61,273 nt of DNA, taken from contig CAKTIN010000002.1 in NCBI GenBank assembly GCA_934565775.1, positions 1 to 61,273 on the forward strand, written 5' to 3'. Positions 1 to 6,417 of this stretch are shown here, in pieces. Within the stretch, counting starts at the first letter, position 1, and every line of letters starts with the position of its first letter. The position numbers and the translations under genes were made by a program. The notes below the pieces were generated by a model. That model searched no databases, was not told the DNA's origin, and worked only from the letters and a program-made list of their open reading frames with translations. This DNA is from an uncultured Oscillospiraceae bacterium (GTDB taxonomy: Bacteria; Bacillota; Clostridia; Oscillospirales; Oscillospiraceae).

Positions 1-80
1 CAGACGTGAGAGCAGGCGCTGGCCAGCGGCAAGCGCCCTATTTTATTCCGGTACCTACCCCCTTCGCGAGGGGGCAGTAG
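1..80. repeat. Dispersed hairpin repeat, partial
   Basis: No gene is seen here. Bases 15-38 form a near-perfect hairpin (GGCGCTGGCC against GGCAAGCGCC) and 58-74 form a second (CCCCCT against AGGGGG). The reverse complement of 16-44 matches 56357-56385 at 26 of 29 positions, so this is a copy of a dispersed palindromic element rather than a unique terminator of ispA. Confidence 0.55.
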
Positions 81-105
81 AGGCTTTGCGGGAGGAAAGC
101 GGCGG

Positions 106-981
106 CTATTTCTGCCGGTCGGTCAGACTCCGGGCCAGGGATTCCAGGAAGCCGTGCTCCGGGAATGGGGTCAAAAAGCCGATGGCGCGCTCCGTGTAAT
201 CCCGGACCATCTCCTCGCACCGCGCCAGACCGTACAGATGGACGAAGGTATTCTTGACTCCGTCCATGCCGGTGGCCTTCCCCAAGGTTTTCGCGTCGCC
301 CACCACGTCCAGAATATCGTCCCGGATCTGGAAGGCCAGGCCCAGGAGTCCTGCAAAGGAGCAGGCGGCCTCCAGCTGGGCCTCCGTGCCGCCCCCGGCC
401 AGAACGCCCAGGGCGCAGGCGGCATTCAGCAGGGCGCCGGTTTTCCGAGACTGGATGTCCAGCACCTCCTGCTGGGTGCATTTCCGGTTTTCGCTCTGCA
501 TATCCAGAATCTGCCCGCCCACCATGCCGAAGGAACCGGCATTTTCCGCCAGCAGGGAGGTGGCGAACACCACACTCTGCGCCGGGAGCTTCGCCGAGGC
601 CAGAACGCCGAAGGCGTCCGTCAGCAGGGCGTCACCCGCCAGGCAGGCCGTGGCCTCTCCGTAGACCCTGTGGTTGGTGGGCTTGCCCCGGCGATAGTCG
701 TCGTTATCCATGCAGGGCAGGTCGTCGTGAATGAGGCTGTAGGTGTGGACCATTTCCACCGCCGCGCCGAAGGGCAGGGCGGCCTCTTCCGTACCGCCGC
801 AGGCCTTGCAGAAGGCCAGGGTCAGCACCGGGCGCAGGCGCTTGCCCCCGGAAAGGAGGCTGTAGCCCATGGCCTCAAAGAGCAGGTCCTGGGGCTGACC
901 CTTGCGAGAGGCAATAAAATCAAACAAAAAGGCCTCAATTTTACTTTGATAGCCCTGTAGTTCTGCAGAAAAATCACACAT
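106..981 (-). CDS. ispA: Polyprenyl (farnesyl) diphosphate synthase
   Basis: Cytosolic prenyltransferase that condenses isopentenyl diphosphate with allylic diphosphates, most likely giving farnesyl diphosphate for undecaprenol and quinone synthesis. The 291-aa product has GGKRLRP at about 45-51, the first aspartate-rich motif DDLPCMDNDD at 86-95 (bacterial FPP-synthase type, DDx4D) and the second, DDILD, at 221-225. The length fits IspA. I chose the ATG at 981, which overlaps the xseB stop by 8 bp. A start 10 codons upstream would lie inside xseB and add residues not typical of the family. It is the last gene of the asp23-nusB-xseAB operon; ispA next to xseB is a common bacterial order, often followed by dxs, which would lie beyond the left edge. 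Product chain length is inferred from the motif only. Confidence 0.93.
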   Translation of the reverse strand: MCDFSAELQGYQSKIEAFLFDFIASRKGQPQDLLFEAMGYSLLSGGKRLRPVLTLAFCKACGGTEEAALPFGAAVEMVHTYSLIHDDLPCMDNDDYRRGKPTNHRVYGEATACLAGDALLTDAFGVLASAKLPAQSVVFATSLLAENAGSFGMVGGQILDMQSENRKCTQQEVLDIQSRKTGALLNAACALGVLAGGGTEAQLEAACSFAGLLGLAFQIRDDILDVVGDAKTLGKATGMDGVKNTFVHLYGLARCEEMVRDYTERAIGFLTPFPEHGFLESLARSLTDRQK

Positions 982-1216
982 CTTCGTCAAACTCCGTCTC
1001 AACCGGCGCACCGTCCGGGCCCTTGGTGACCTTACTGATCTTCAGCTCTGCCTCATCGAGAAGCTTGCCGCACCGGCGCACCAGGGCGGTCCCCTCCTCA
1101 AATAGCTTCAGAGATTCCTCCAGGGGCACATCCCCCCGTTCCATGGCCCGGACGATTTGCTCCAGCCGGGCCATAGAGGCTTCAAAATTCTGAGACGGTT
1201 CGTTGGTCTGGCTCAT
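974..1216 (-). CDS. xseB: Exodeoxyribonuclease VII small subunit
   Basis: An 80-aa acidic helical protein with the XseB signature: FEASMARLEQIVRAMERGD near residues 11-29, then VPLEESLKLFEEG. Several copies bind the C-terminal half of XseA to form exonuclease VII, which degrades single-stranded DNA from both ends to oligonucleotides. It overlaps xseA upstream by 35 bp and ispA downstream by 8 bp, which implies translational coupling. Length and motif are normal for the family. Confidence 0.93.
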   Translation of the reverse strand: MSQTNEPSQNFEASMARLEQIVRAMERGDVPLEESLKLFEEGTALVRRCGKLLDEAELKISKVTKGPDGAPVETEFDEDV

Positions 1217-2426
1217 GGCTTGCCTCCCTTTCTATGTTTGTTACCGCAGCCGCAAGGCGGCCGTCCGCCAGGTGCAGGGTGAAGCCGTCGCCCACCCGGG
1301 CCTGGTCCACAGAGCGCAGGACTGCGCCCCGGCTGTCCATCGCCATGGCGTAGCCCCGGGTCAGGACCTTCAGAGGACTCATGGCGTCCAGAGCCGCCGC
1401 CGAACGGACATAGCGCTGCCGGCCGGCCGCCAGAGCCCGGGCCGCCGCTGCCAGACACCGGCGGTGCAGACCGTCCAGGGCCAGGCGCTTTTCATCCAGA
1501 TAGGCGGTGGGGCTTTGCAGAGGCCGGGACCCGGCCAGGACCCGAAGCCGCTGGGCTCCGGCCTGAAGCTGCCGGGACAGGGCCGCCGTCATGGCTGCCT
1601 GCCGGTCCCGGAGCTGCTGGCGCAGGGCCCCCTGGTCCGGAACGGCCAGCTTTCCTGCGTCCGTGGGGGTCGCCGCCCGGAGGTCCGCCACATAGTCGGA
1701 GATGGACACGTCCGGCTCATGCCCCACGGCGGAGATCACGGGGATCTCCGAATCGTAAATCGCCCGGGCCAGGCGCTCGTCGTTGAAGGCCCACAGGTCC
1801 TCCAGAGAGCCGCCGCCCCGGCCGAGGATGATCAGATCTGCCAGCTTCCAGCGGTTGCAGTACCGCAGGGCGCCGCACAGCTCCGCCGGGGCCTCCGCGC
1901 CCTGCACCCGCACGGGCAGCAGCAGCACCCGGGTCAGAGGATAGTTTTTCCGCAGCATCCGCAGCATATCGTGCACCGCCGCCCCCGCCGGGGAGGTAAG
2001 GATGGCGATGGTCCCGGGGTAGGGGGGCAGGGGCTTCTTGTGCCCGGGGTCAAACAGCCCCTCCGCTGCCAGCTTGGCCTTCAGCTGCTCAAAGGCGGCA
2101 TACAGGTCCCCAATGCCGTCCAGCATGAGCCCCGTGCAGTACAGCTGATAGGCCCCGTCCCGGGGGTAAACGGAGACCCGCCCCAGGGCCAGGACCTTCA
2201 TGCCGTCCTTGGGCTGAAATTGCAGGCGCTGGGAGCTGGAGCGGAACATGACGCACCGCAGGGCGCCCCCGGCGTCCTTCATGGTGAAGTAATGGTGCCC
2301 CGAGGGGTAGACCTTGTAATTGCTCAGCTCCCCCCGGACGCACAGGCTGCCCAGGAAGCCGTCCCGGTCCACCAGCTGCTGTAAATAGGCGTTGACCTGG
2401 GAGACCTCATAAATTTTACGCTCCAT
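1182..2426 (-). CDS. xseA: Exodeoxyribonuclease VII large subunit
   Basis: Catalytic subunit of exonuclease VII, 414 aa. An N-terminal OB-fold (about 1-100, starting MERKIYEVSQVNAYLQQ) is followed by the XseA catalytic domain. That domain carries LTSPAGAAVHDML, GRGGGSLEDLWAFNDE and ISAVGHEPDVSISDYVAD, and a long helical C-terminal part rich in Arg, Gln and Ala. The ATG at 2426 was chosen because it gives the family N-terminus and overlaps the upstream gene by 11 bp. The longer frame to 2510 would run through the tsaD-like gene. XseA and XseB are encoded together, as expected for a complex. Confidence 0.93.
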   Translation of the reverse strand: MERKIYEVSQVNAYLQQLVDRDGFLGSLCVRGELSNYKVYPSGHHYFTMKDAGGALRCVMFRSSSQRLQFQPKDGMKVLALGRVSVYPRDGAYQLYCTGLMLDGIGDLYAAFEQLKAKLAAEGLFDPGHKKPLPPYPGTIAILTSPAGAAVHDMLRMLRKNYPLTRVLLLPVRVQGAEAPAELCGALRYCNRWKLADLIILGRGGGSLEDLWAFNDERLARAIYDSEIPVISAVGHEPDVSISDYVADLRAATPTDAGKLAVPDQGALRQQLRDRQAAMTAALSRQLQAGAQRLRVLAGSRPLQSPTAYLDEKRLALDGLHRRCLAAAARALAAGRQRYVRSAAALDAMSPLKVLTRGYAMAMDSRGAVLRSVDQARVGDGFTLHLADGRLAAAVTNIEREASHEPDQRTVSEF

Positions 2427-3345
2427 GACTGCCTCCCATGGCCCGCATGGCCAGCACGGCCACACCGGCGGCGTTGTCTGTGGAATACTGGGGCGGACAG
2501 AAAACCGCATCCGGCATCCGTTCCCGGAGCAGGGTGTTGGAGGAGACGCCCCCGGCCAGCACGACCTCCAGCCCGGGGTACCGGGCCCTGGCGTGGCGGG
2601 TGGCCGCAGCCACGGCGGCGATCACGCTTTTTAGAGCGAAGGCCGCCGTCTCCGCCGGGCTCTGGGTCCGCTGATAAAAGGCGCGGACCTGATTTTCCAC
2701 TCCGGACAGGGAGAAAGCAAGGTCCGGGCACTTTACCCGGAAAAATTCCTTTCCCTTTGCCTCCCGGCTCAGGGCGTCCAGGGCTTTGCCGCCGGGGAAG
2801 AGGAGGCCCAGAAGCTGGGCGGTCCGGTCGATCAGCTGCCCGGCGGAAATGTCCGTGGTCCCGCCGATGGCGGTGCAATAGACGTTGGTTCCCTCCGGCT
2901 CTACAAGCAGAAGCTCCGTGGTCCCCCCGGACAGATGCCAGGCCAGGTGGGGCCGGTCCAACAGCTCCAGGCGGCCGGCCCCAAAGAGGCTGGCGGCCAC
3001 ATGGCCCTGCTGATGGGAGACCTCCACCAGAGGCACTCCCAGGGCAGCGGCCAGGACCCGGGCCTGGCACACTCCGGCCAGAAAGCAGGGCATATAGGAG
3101 CCCTCCACCGCCCGGGGGCGGGTGCTGACGCCGACGGCGTCGATCTTCCGGGTGCCCAGCCGGGCAAACAGCTCCTCCACCAGCTCCGGCAGACCCTTCA
3201 CATGGGCGAACAGCGCGTCGCTCTGCCGCAGCCCCAGCTCCCCCTGCTTTACGGGAAGGAGCCTAGAGCAGTTGACCACCTCCCCGCCGTCATAGGCGGC
3301 GATGGAGGTGGTGTAGTTACTGGTATCAAAGCCCAGGGTCAGCAT
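2416..3345 (-). CDS. TsaD/Kae1-family (M22 glycoprotease-like) paralogue
   Basis: A 309-aa ASKHA-fold protein related to TsaD, the tRNA threonylcarbamoyladenosine transferase. Visible features are the N-terminal LGFDTSNYTTS, the metal-binding HxxxH as SHQQGHVAA near 110, WHLSGGTTELLL near 135, GGKALDALSREAKG, FSLSGVENQ and LAGGVSSNTLLRERM. TsaD itself usually starts LGIETSCDET and has HMEGH, so this looks like the Firmicutes paralogue found next to nusB and xseA rather than the canonical t6A enzyme. It overlaps nusB by 7 bp and xseA by 11 bp. The biochemical role is not established by the sequence; metal and nucleotide binding appear intact. Confidence 0.8.
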   Translation of the reverse strand: MLTLGFDTSNYTTSIAAYDGGEVVNCSRLLPVKQGELGLRQSDALFAHVKGLPELVEELFARLGTRKIDAVGVSTRPRAVEGSYMPCFLAGVCQARVLAAALGVPLVEVSHQQGHVAASLFGAGRLELLDRPHLAWHLSGGTTELLLVEPEGTNVYCTAIGGTTDISAGQLIDRTAQLLGLLFPGGKALDALSREAKGKEFFRVKCPDLAFSLSGVENQVRAFYQRTQSPAETAAFALKSVIAAVAAATRHARARYPGLEVVLAGGVSSNTLLRERMPDAVFCPPQYSTDNAAGVAVLAMRAMGGSHGA

Positions 3346-3893
3346 GGCGCATCCTCAGCGGGGGCGGGAGCCAGGGGCGCTTCTTCGGCAGGAGCCGCAG
3401 GGGCTTCTTCGGCAGGGGCCTCAGAGGCCTCCGCCGGGGCGGATTCCCGGGGGCCCTCCGTCCGGAGGTAATTGCCCAGGATGCCGTTCACAAAGGAACC
3501 GGCGGCGTCTCCGTCATATTTCTTCGCCAGGCGCACAGCCTCGCTGGCCGCAACGCCCTGGGGCACGTCGTGGACGCTCTGAATCTCAAACAGGGCCACC
3601 TGCAAAATGGCCCGGGTCAGCCGGGAGATCCGCTTTACATCCCAGCCCACGGAGTACCGGCCGATGATCTCGTCCAGCTCTGATTCCCGGTTGGCGGTGC
3701 CCACCACGACCTGATCGATGTATTGCAGCTGTTTTCTGCTGGGGCGCTCGGTATAGACCTCGTTCTCCTCCGACAGCCCGCCGTAATAGTCCTTCCGCAG
3801 CCGGGTCTCAATGACCTCCTCCGGCTCGTCGCCGGTGAAGGAACGGCTGTAAATCAAATGGACTGCCAATTCTCTTGCGTTCGCTCTGGTCAT
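3339..3893 (-). CDS. nusB: Transcription antitermination factor NusB with an Ala/Pro/Glu tail
   Basis: All-helical RNA-binding protein that, with NusE, binds boxA in rRNA leaders. The start MTRANARELAVHLIYS and the ending SLTRAILQVALFEI...VAASEAVRLAKKYDGDAAGSFVNGILG are diagnostic. The ATG at 3893 was chosen from the family N-terminus. The product is 184 aa because about 35 extra residues follow the core: a low-complexity tail of APAEEAPAAPAEE-type repeats ending in Cys. The tail lies over a repetitive DNA stretch (about 3350-3445) and is not part of the NusB fold. It sits between asp23 and the tsaD-like gene. Confidence 0.92.
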   Translation of the reverse strand: MTRANARELAVHLIYSRSFTGDEPEEVIETRLRKDYYGGLSEENEVYTERPSRKQLQYIDQVVVGTANRESELDEIIGRYSVGWDVKRISRLTRAILQVALFEIQSVHDVPQGVAASEAVRLAKKYDGDAAGSFVNGILGNYLRTEGPRESAPAEASEAPAEEAPAAPAEEAPLAPAPAEDAPC

Positions 3894-3919
3894 CCTGCTC
3901 ACCTCAGCTTTTCTTTCTT

Positions 3920-4282
3920 TTACTGCACGATGCCGCAAACATTCACATCCACCGCGGCGACCTTCAGACCGGTCATGTTCTCCACGGCAGCGATGACGCT
4001 GTCCTGCACGGCCTTGGCCACGTTGACAACGGTCTGGCCATAGGCCACGGTGATATTGCAGATGATGGTCAGGCTGTTGTCATCCGCCACATTTACCTTC
4101 ACGCCCTTGCCCCAGTTCACGCCGACCAGATCCGCGATGTCCGCGCCCAGCTTGGTGCTTAAGCCCCGGACGCCCTCCACCTCGGTGGCGGCCTCCGTCA
4201 CGATGGTGTACAGCACGTCCTCAGAGATGTGAACGGTGCCGTTTTCCTGAACCTGCGTAATATATTGCTTATTGTCAGCCAT
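3920..4282 (-). CDS. Asp23/Gls24 family envelope stress protein
   Basis: A 120-aa Asp23/Gls24 (YloU/YqhY-type) protein: VQENGTVHISEDVLYTIVTEAATEVEGVRGLS, then a beta-rich central part (GVKVNVADDNSLTIICNITVAYG) and an amphipathic C-terminus. Asp23 proteins sit at the membrane face and are linked to cell-envelope homeostasis; the YqhY branch is typically next to nusB and the accB/accC genes and affects lipid synthesis. This is the first gene of the operon, with the Shine-Dalgarno AAAGGAGG before ATG 4282 and a promoter at 4331-4358. Linkage to nusB favours the YqhY branch. Confidence 0.88.
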   Translation of the reverse strand: MADNKQYITQVQENGTVHISEDVLYTIVTEAATEVEGVRGLSTKLGADIADLVGVNWGKGVKVNVADDNSLTIICNITVAYGQTVVNVAKAVQDSVIAAVENMTGLKVAAVDVNVCGIVQ

Positions 4283-4330
4283 CTTGTGGCCCTCCTTTTG
4301 CTGTCACGGCCCACTGGGCCTTATTGTACT

Positions 4331-4358
4331 ATTCTATCATATTCTCCGGAAAAAACAA
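4331..4358 (-). promoter_or_regulatory. Promoter of the asp23-nusB-xseAB-ispA operon
   Basis: On the minus strand, -35 TTGTTT (4353-4358), a 16-bp spacer and -10 TAGAAT (4331-4336), about 50 bp before asp23. The -35 lies in a small A/T hairpin (about 4348-4372) that directly follows the cysteine desulfurase stop and may also end that transcript. Confidence 0.6.
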
Positions 4359-4372
4359 CAGATTTTTTCCGC

Positions 4373-5503
4373 TTACCGCCGGAGCAGCCGGACGGTCTCC
4401 GCTACGCTTTTCAGCAGCTGCTCCACCTCCTGCTCCGTAGTGAACCGGCTCAGAGAGATGCGGAAGGCCCCGTCAATGACCTTAGGCGGCAGCGCCATGG
4501 CCTCCAGCACATGACTCCGGTGGCCCTTGGCGCAGGCGGAGCCGGCGGAGACCAGCACGTCCCGGTCCTGAAGCAGGTTGATGGTGTTTTGGGTGGGGAC
4601 TCCGGGGATGGAGGCGGAGAGAATGTGGGGCGCCTCGTGGGCCCCCAGAAGGACTACGCCCTCTATGGCCTCCAGCCCGGCGATGCACCGGTCCCGCAGG
4701 GCGCTCTCCCGGGCCAGGTCCTCCTTCAGGGAGGCAAAGCCCGCCACGCAGGCCGCGCCAAAGCCGCACAGGGCGGGGACCGCCTCCGTGCCGCTGCGCA
4801 GGCCGCTCTCCTGGCCGCCGCCCAGCAGATAGGGCGGGAAGGAGCGCAGCCGGGGGCTGAGATACAGGGCCCCGGCCCCCTTGGGCCCGTGAACCTTGTG
4901 GCTGGACACGGAGATCAGGTCCGCCCCCAGGGTCTTGGCCTGGAAGGGAATCTTCAGAAAGCCCTGGACCGCGTCCGTGTGGAAAATGGCGTCGGGATTG
5001 ACCTGGTGCAGGGCCCGGGCCATCTGCCCTATGGGCATGACCGCGCCGGATTCGTTGTTTACCATCATGACGCTGGCCAGCACGGTATCCGGGGTGAGGG
5101 CGGCGGCAAAGTCCTCCGCCGAGATCCGGCCCAGATGGTCCGGCTTCAGATAGGTCACCCGGTAGCCCATGGATTCCAGCTTTTTCATGGGACTGAGAAT
5201 GGCATGGTGCTCCACGGCGGTGGTGACGATGTGCCCGCCGCGCTTGCCCATACGCTCCATGGCGGAAAAGACCGCCCAGTTGTCCGCCTCCGTGCCGCCG
5301 GAGGTGAAGAACACCCGGCCGGGCTCCGCCCCCAGGGCCTTCGCCACCCGGCTCCGGGCCTCCCGCAGGCGGGCCGCCGCCGCTCCGCCCTGACGATACA
5401 GGGCGCTGGGATTGGCCCAGGTGACCTCCAAGGCCTCCAGCATGGCCGCCACGGCCTCCTTACAGGGCTTGGTGGTGGCGGAATTATCAAAATATGCCAG
5501 CAT
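4373..5503 (-). CDS. Cysteine desulfurase (NifS/IscS-like)
   Basis: PLP-dependent class-V aminotransferase-fold enzyme, 376 aa, that takes sulfur from cysteine for Fe-S clusters or tRNA thiolation. Visible features are YFDNSATTKPC at the N-terminus, TSGGTEADN at 68-76, VEHHAILSP with the PLP-stacking His near 100, the HTDAVQ Asp at 177, SSHKVHGPKG with the PLP lysine K203, and SAGSACAKG with the catalytic Cys C324. The order and spacing fit group I NifS/IscS enzymes. It lies 30 bp after lexA and probably shares its transcript. No IscU or ThiI neighbour is present, so the sulfur acceptor is unknown. Confidence 0.9.
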   Translation of the reverse strand: MLAYFDNSATTKPCKEAVAAMLEALEVTWANPSALYRQGGAAAARLREARSRVAKALGAEPGRVFFTSGGTEADNWAVFSAMERMGKRGGHIVTTAVEHHAILSPMKKLESMGYRVTYLKPDHLGRISAEDFAAALTPDTVLASVMMVNNESGAVMPIGQMARALHQVNPDAIFHTDAVQGFLKIPFQAKTLGADLISVSSHKVHGPKGAGALYLSPRLRSFPPYLLGGGQESGLRSGTEAVPALCGFGAACVAGFASLKEDLARESALRDRCIAGLEAIEGVVLLGAHEAPHILSASIPGVPTQNTINLLQDRDVLVSAGSACAKGHRSHVLEAMALPPKVIDGAFRISLSRFTTEQEVEQLLKSVAETVRLLRR

Positions 5504-5533
5504 AGCCGCTCCTTTCGCGCGCTGCGCGCTTCA

Positions 5534-6109
5534 TCAGTATTCCCGGAACACCGCCTTGACGATGCCCAGAATGGACGCCTCCGAGGCGTCCAGCTCCGGA
5601 TAGGCCGGATTTTCCGGCTGGAGCCATACGCGCCCGCCCTTTCGGCGGAAGCGCTTCACCGTGGCCTCCTCCCCCAGAAGGGCGACGATGATCTGCCCGT
5701 CCTCCGCAGTCTGCTGGGGGCGGACGACGACCTTATCTCCGCTGAGGATGCCAGCGCCGATCATGCTGTCCCCCCGGACCCGGAGGGCGAAGCAGTCCGG
5801 CTCCCCCTCCCAGGGGAGGAACCCCTCCCGGTTCTCCGTGGCCAGAATGGGCAGGCCAGCCGTCACGGTCCCCACAATGGGGATCTGCCCGGGCCGGGCC
5901 CCGAGCGCCCGGATGGAGCGCTTTTTTCCGGCGTCTCCGGAGAGCAGGCCCTTTTCCTGTAGCTGGGTGAGATGATAGCTCACCGAGGCGGTAGAGCGCA
6001 GGCCCACCGCCGCGCCGATCTCCCGCACGGAGGGGGCATAGCCGTTTTCTCCCAAAAAACGATGGATGTAATCCAGAATCTCCTGCTGTTTGCCGCTGCT
6101 TCGGCCCAT
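5534..6109 (-). CDS. lexA: LexA repressor
   Basis: SOS regulator, 191 aa. The N-terminal winged helix (ILDYIHRFLGENGYAPS, REIGAAVGLRSTASVSYHL) is followed by an S24 latent peptidase domain. Self-cleavage falls in the Ala-Gly bond of GTVTAGLP; the nucleophile Ser is in GDSMIGAGI and the general-base Lys in EATVKRF. An operator resembling the Gram-positive LexA box overlaps its own -35, so it should repress itself and be induced by DNA damage. It is followed by a cysteine desulfurase gene, an unusual SOS-linked partner. Confidence 0.95.
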   Translation of the reverse strand: MGRSSGKQQEILDYIHRFLGENGYAPSVREIGAAVGLRSTASVSYHLTQLQEKGLLSGDAGKKRSIRALGARPGQIPIVGTVTAGLPILATENREGFLPWEGEPDCFALRVRGDSMIGAGILSGDKVVVRPQQTAEDGQIIVALLGEEATVKRFRRKGGRVWLQPENPAYPELDASEASILGIVKAVFREY

Positions 6110-6129
6110 GCGATCACCCCTTTGCCGTT

Positions 6130-6168
6130 ATTATAGCATAACCCACGGAAAATCGCAAACATTTGTTC
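6130..6168 (-). promoter_or_regulatory. lexA promoter with overlapping LexA box
   Basis: On the minus strand, -35 TTGCGA (6153-6158), a 17-bp spacer and a perfect -10 TATAAT (6130-6135). The imperfect palindrome GAACAAATGTTT (6157-6168; consensus GAACnnnnGTTC with one mismatch) overlaps the -35, the expected place for autorepression. Confidence 0.8.
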
Positions 6169-6196
6169 ACACTTTTTCGCGTCTGGGAAGGAAAAA

Positions 6197-6224
6197 GCTG
6201 CCCATGGAGAATCCAATGGGCAGC
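6197..6224 (-). terminator. Rho-independent terminator of the glycogen operon
   Basis: A 9-bp perfect stem, GCTGCCCAT against ATGGGCAGC, with a 10-nt loop, followed on the minus strand by TTTTT. It lies just after the small Cys-rich gene. Confidence 0.8.
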
Positions 6225-6229
6225 ATGGC

Positions 6230-6409
6230 TTAGGGGTGCGCGGATTCCAGAAGGGCAGTGATGGCCTTGCCGATCTCGCAGGAGCCCCGGTGGACGCAGC
6301 TTTCATAGCAGCAGTCCACCTCCTCCAGACCCTCCGGGCCGTACTCCACGGTGACGGTGCGGGCGCCGTCCGTCTGGCGGCAGAAGCCGGACAGGAATTG
6401 TTCCTCCAT
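6230..6409 (-). CDS. Small Cys-rich hypothetical protein (59 aa)
   Basis: A short open frame starting ATG at 6409 (MEEQFLSGFCRQTDGART) and ending TAA at 6230, with the Shine-Dalgarno AGGAGAAAG just upstream and a terminator just after. The second half carries a compact cysteine pattern, DCCYESCVHRGSCEIGKAI (C-C-x3-C-x4-C), which could bind a metal or form disulfides. The frame starts 8 bp beyond the end of the amylase gene, so it is probably co-translated as the last gene of the glycogen operon. I do not recognise a family. Good ribosome site, position and codon use support a real gene. Confidence 0.7.
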   Translation of the reverse strand: MEEQFLSGFCRQTDGARTVTVEYGPEGLEEVDCCYESCVHRGSCEIGKAITALLESAHP

Positions 6410-6417
6410 ACTTTCTC

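Noticed and set aside
4229..5962. A 577-codon plus-strand frame opposite the cysteine desulfurase and lexA
   Set aside because: It covers two convincing genes on the other strand and shows no family features.
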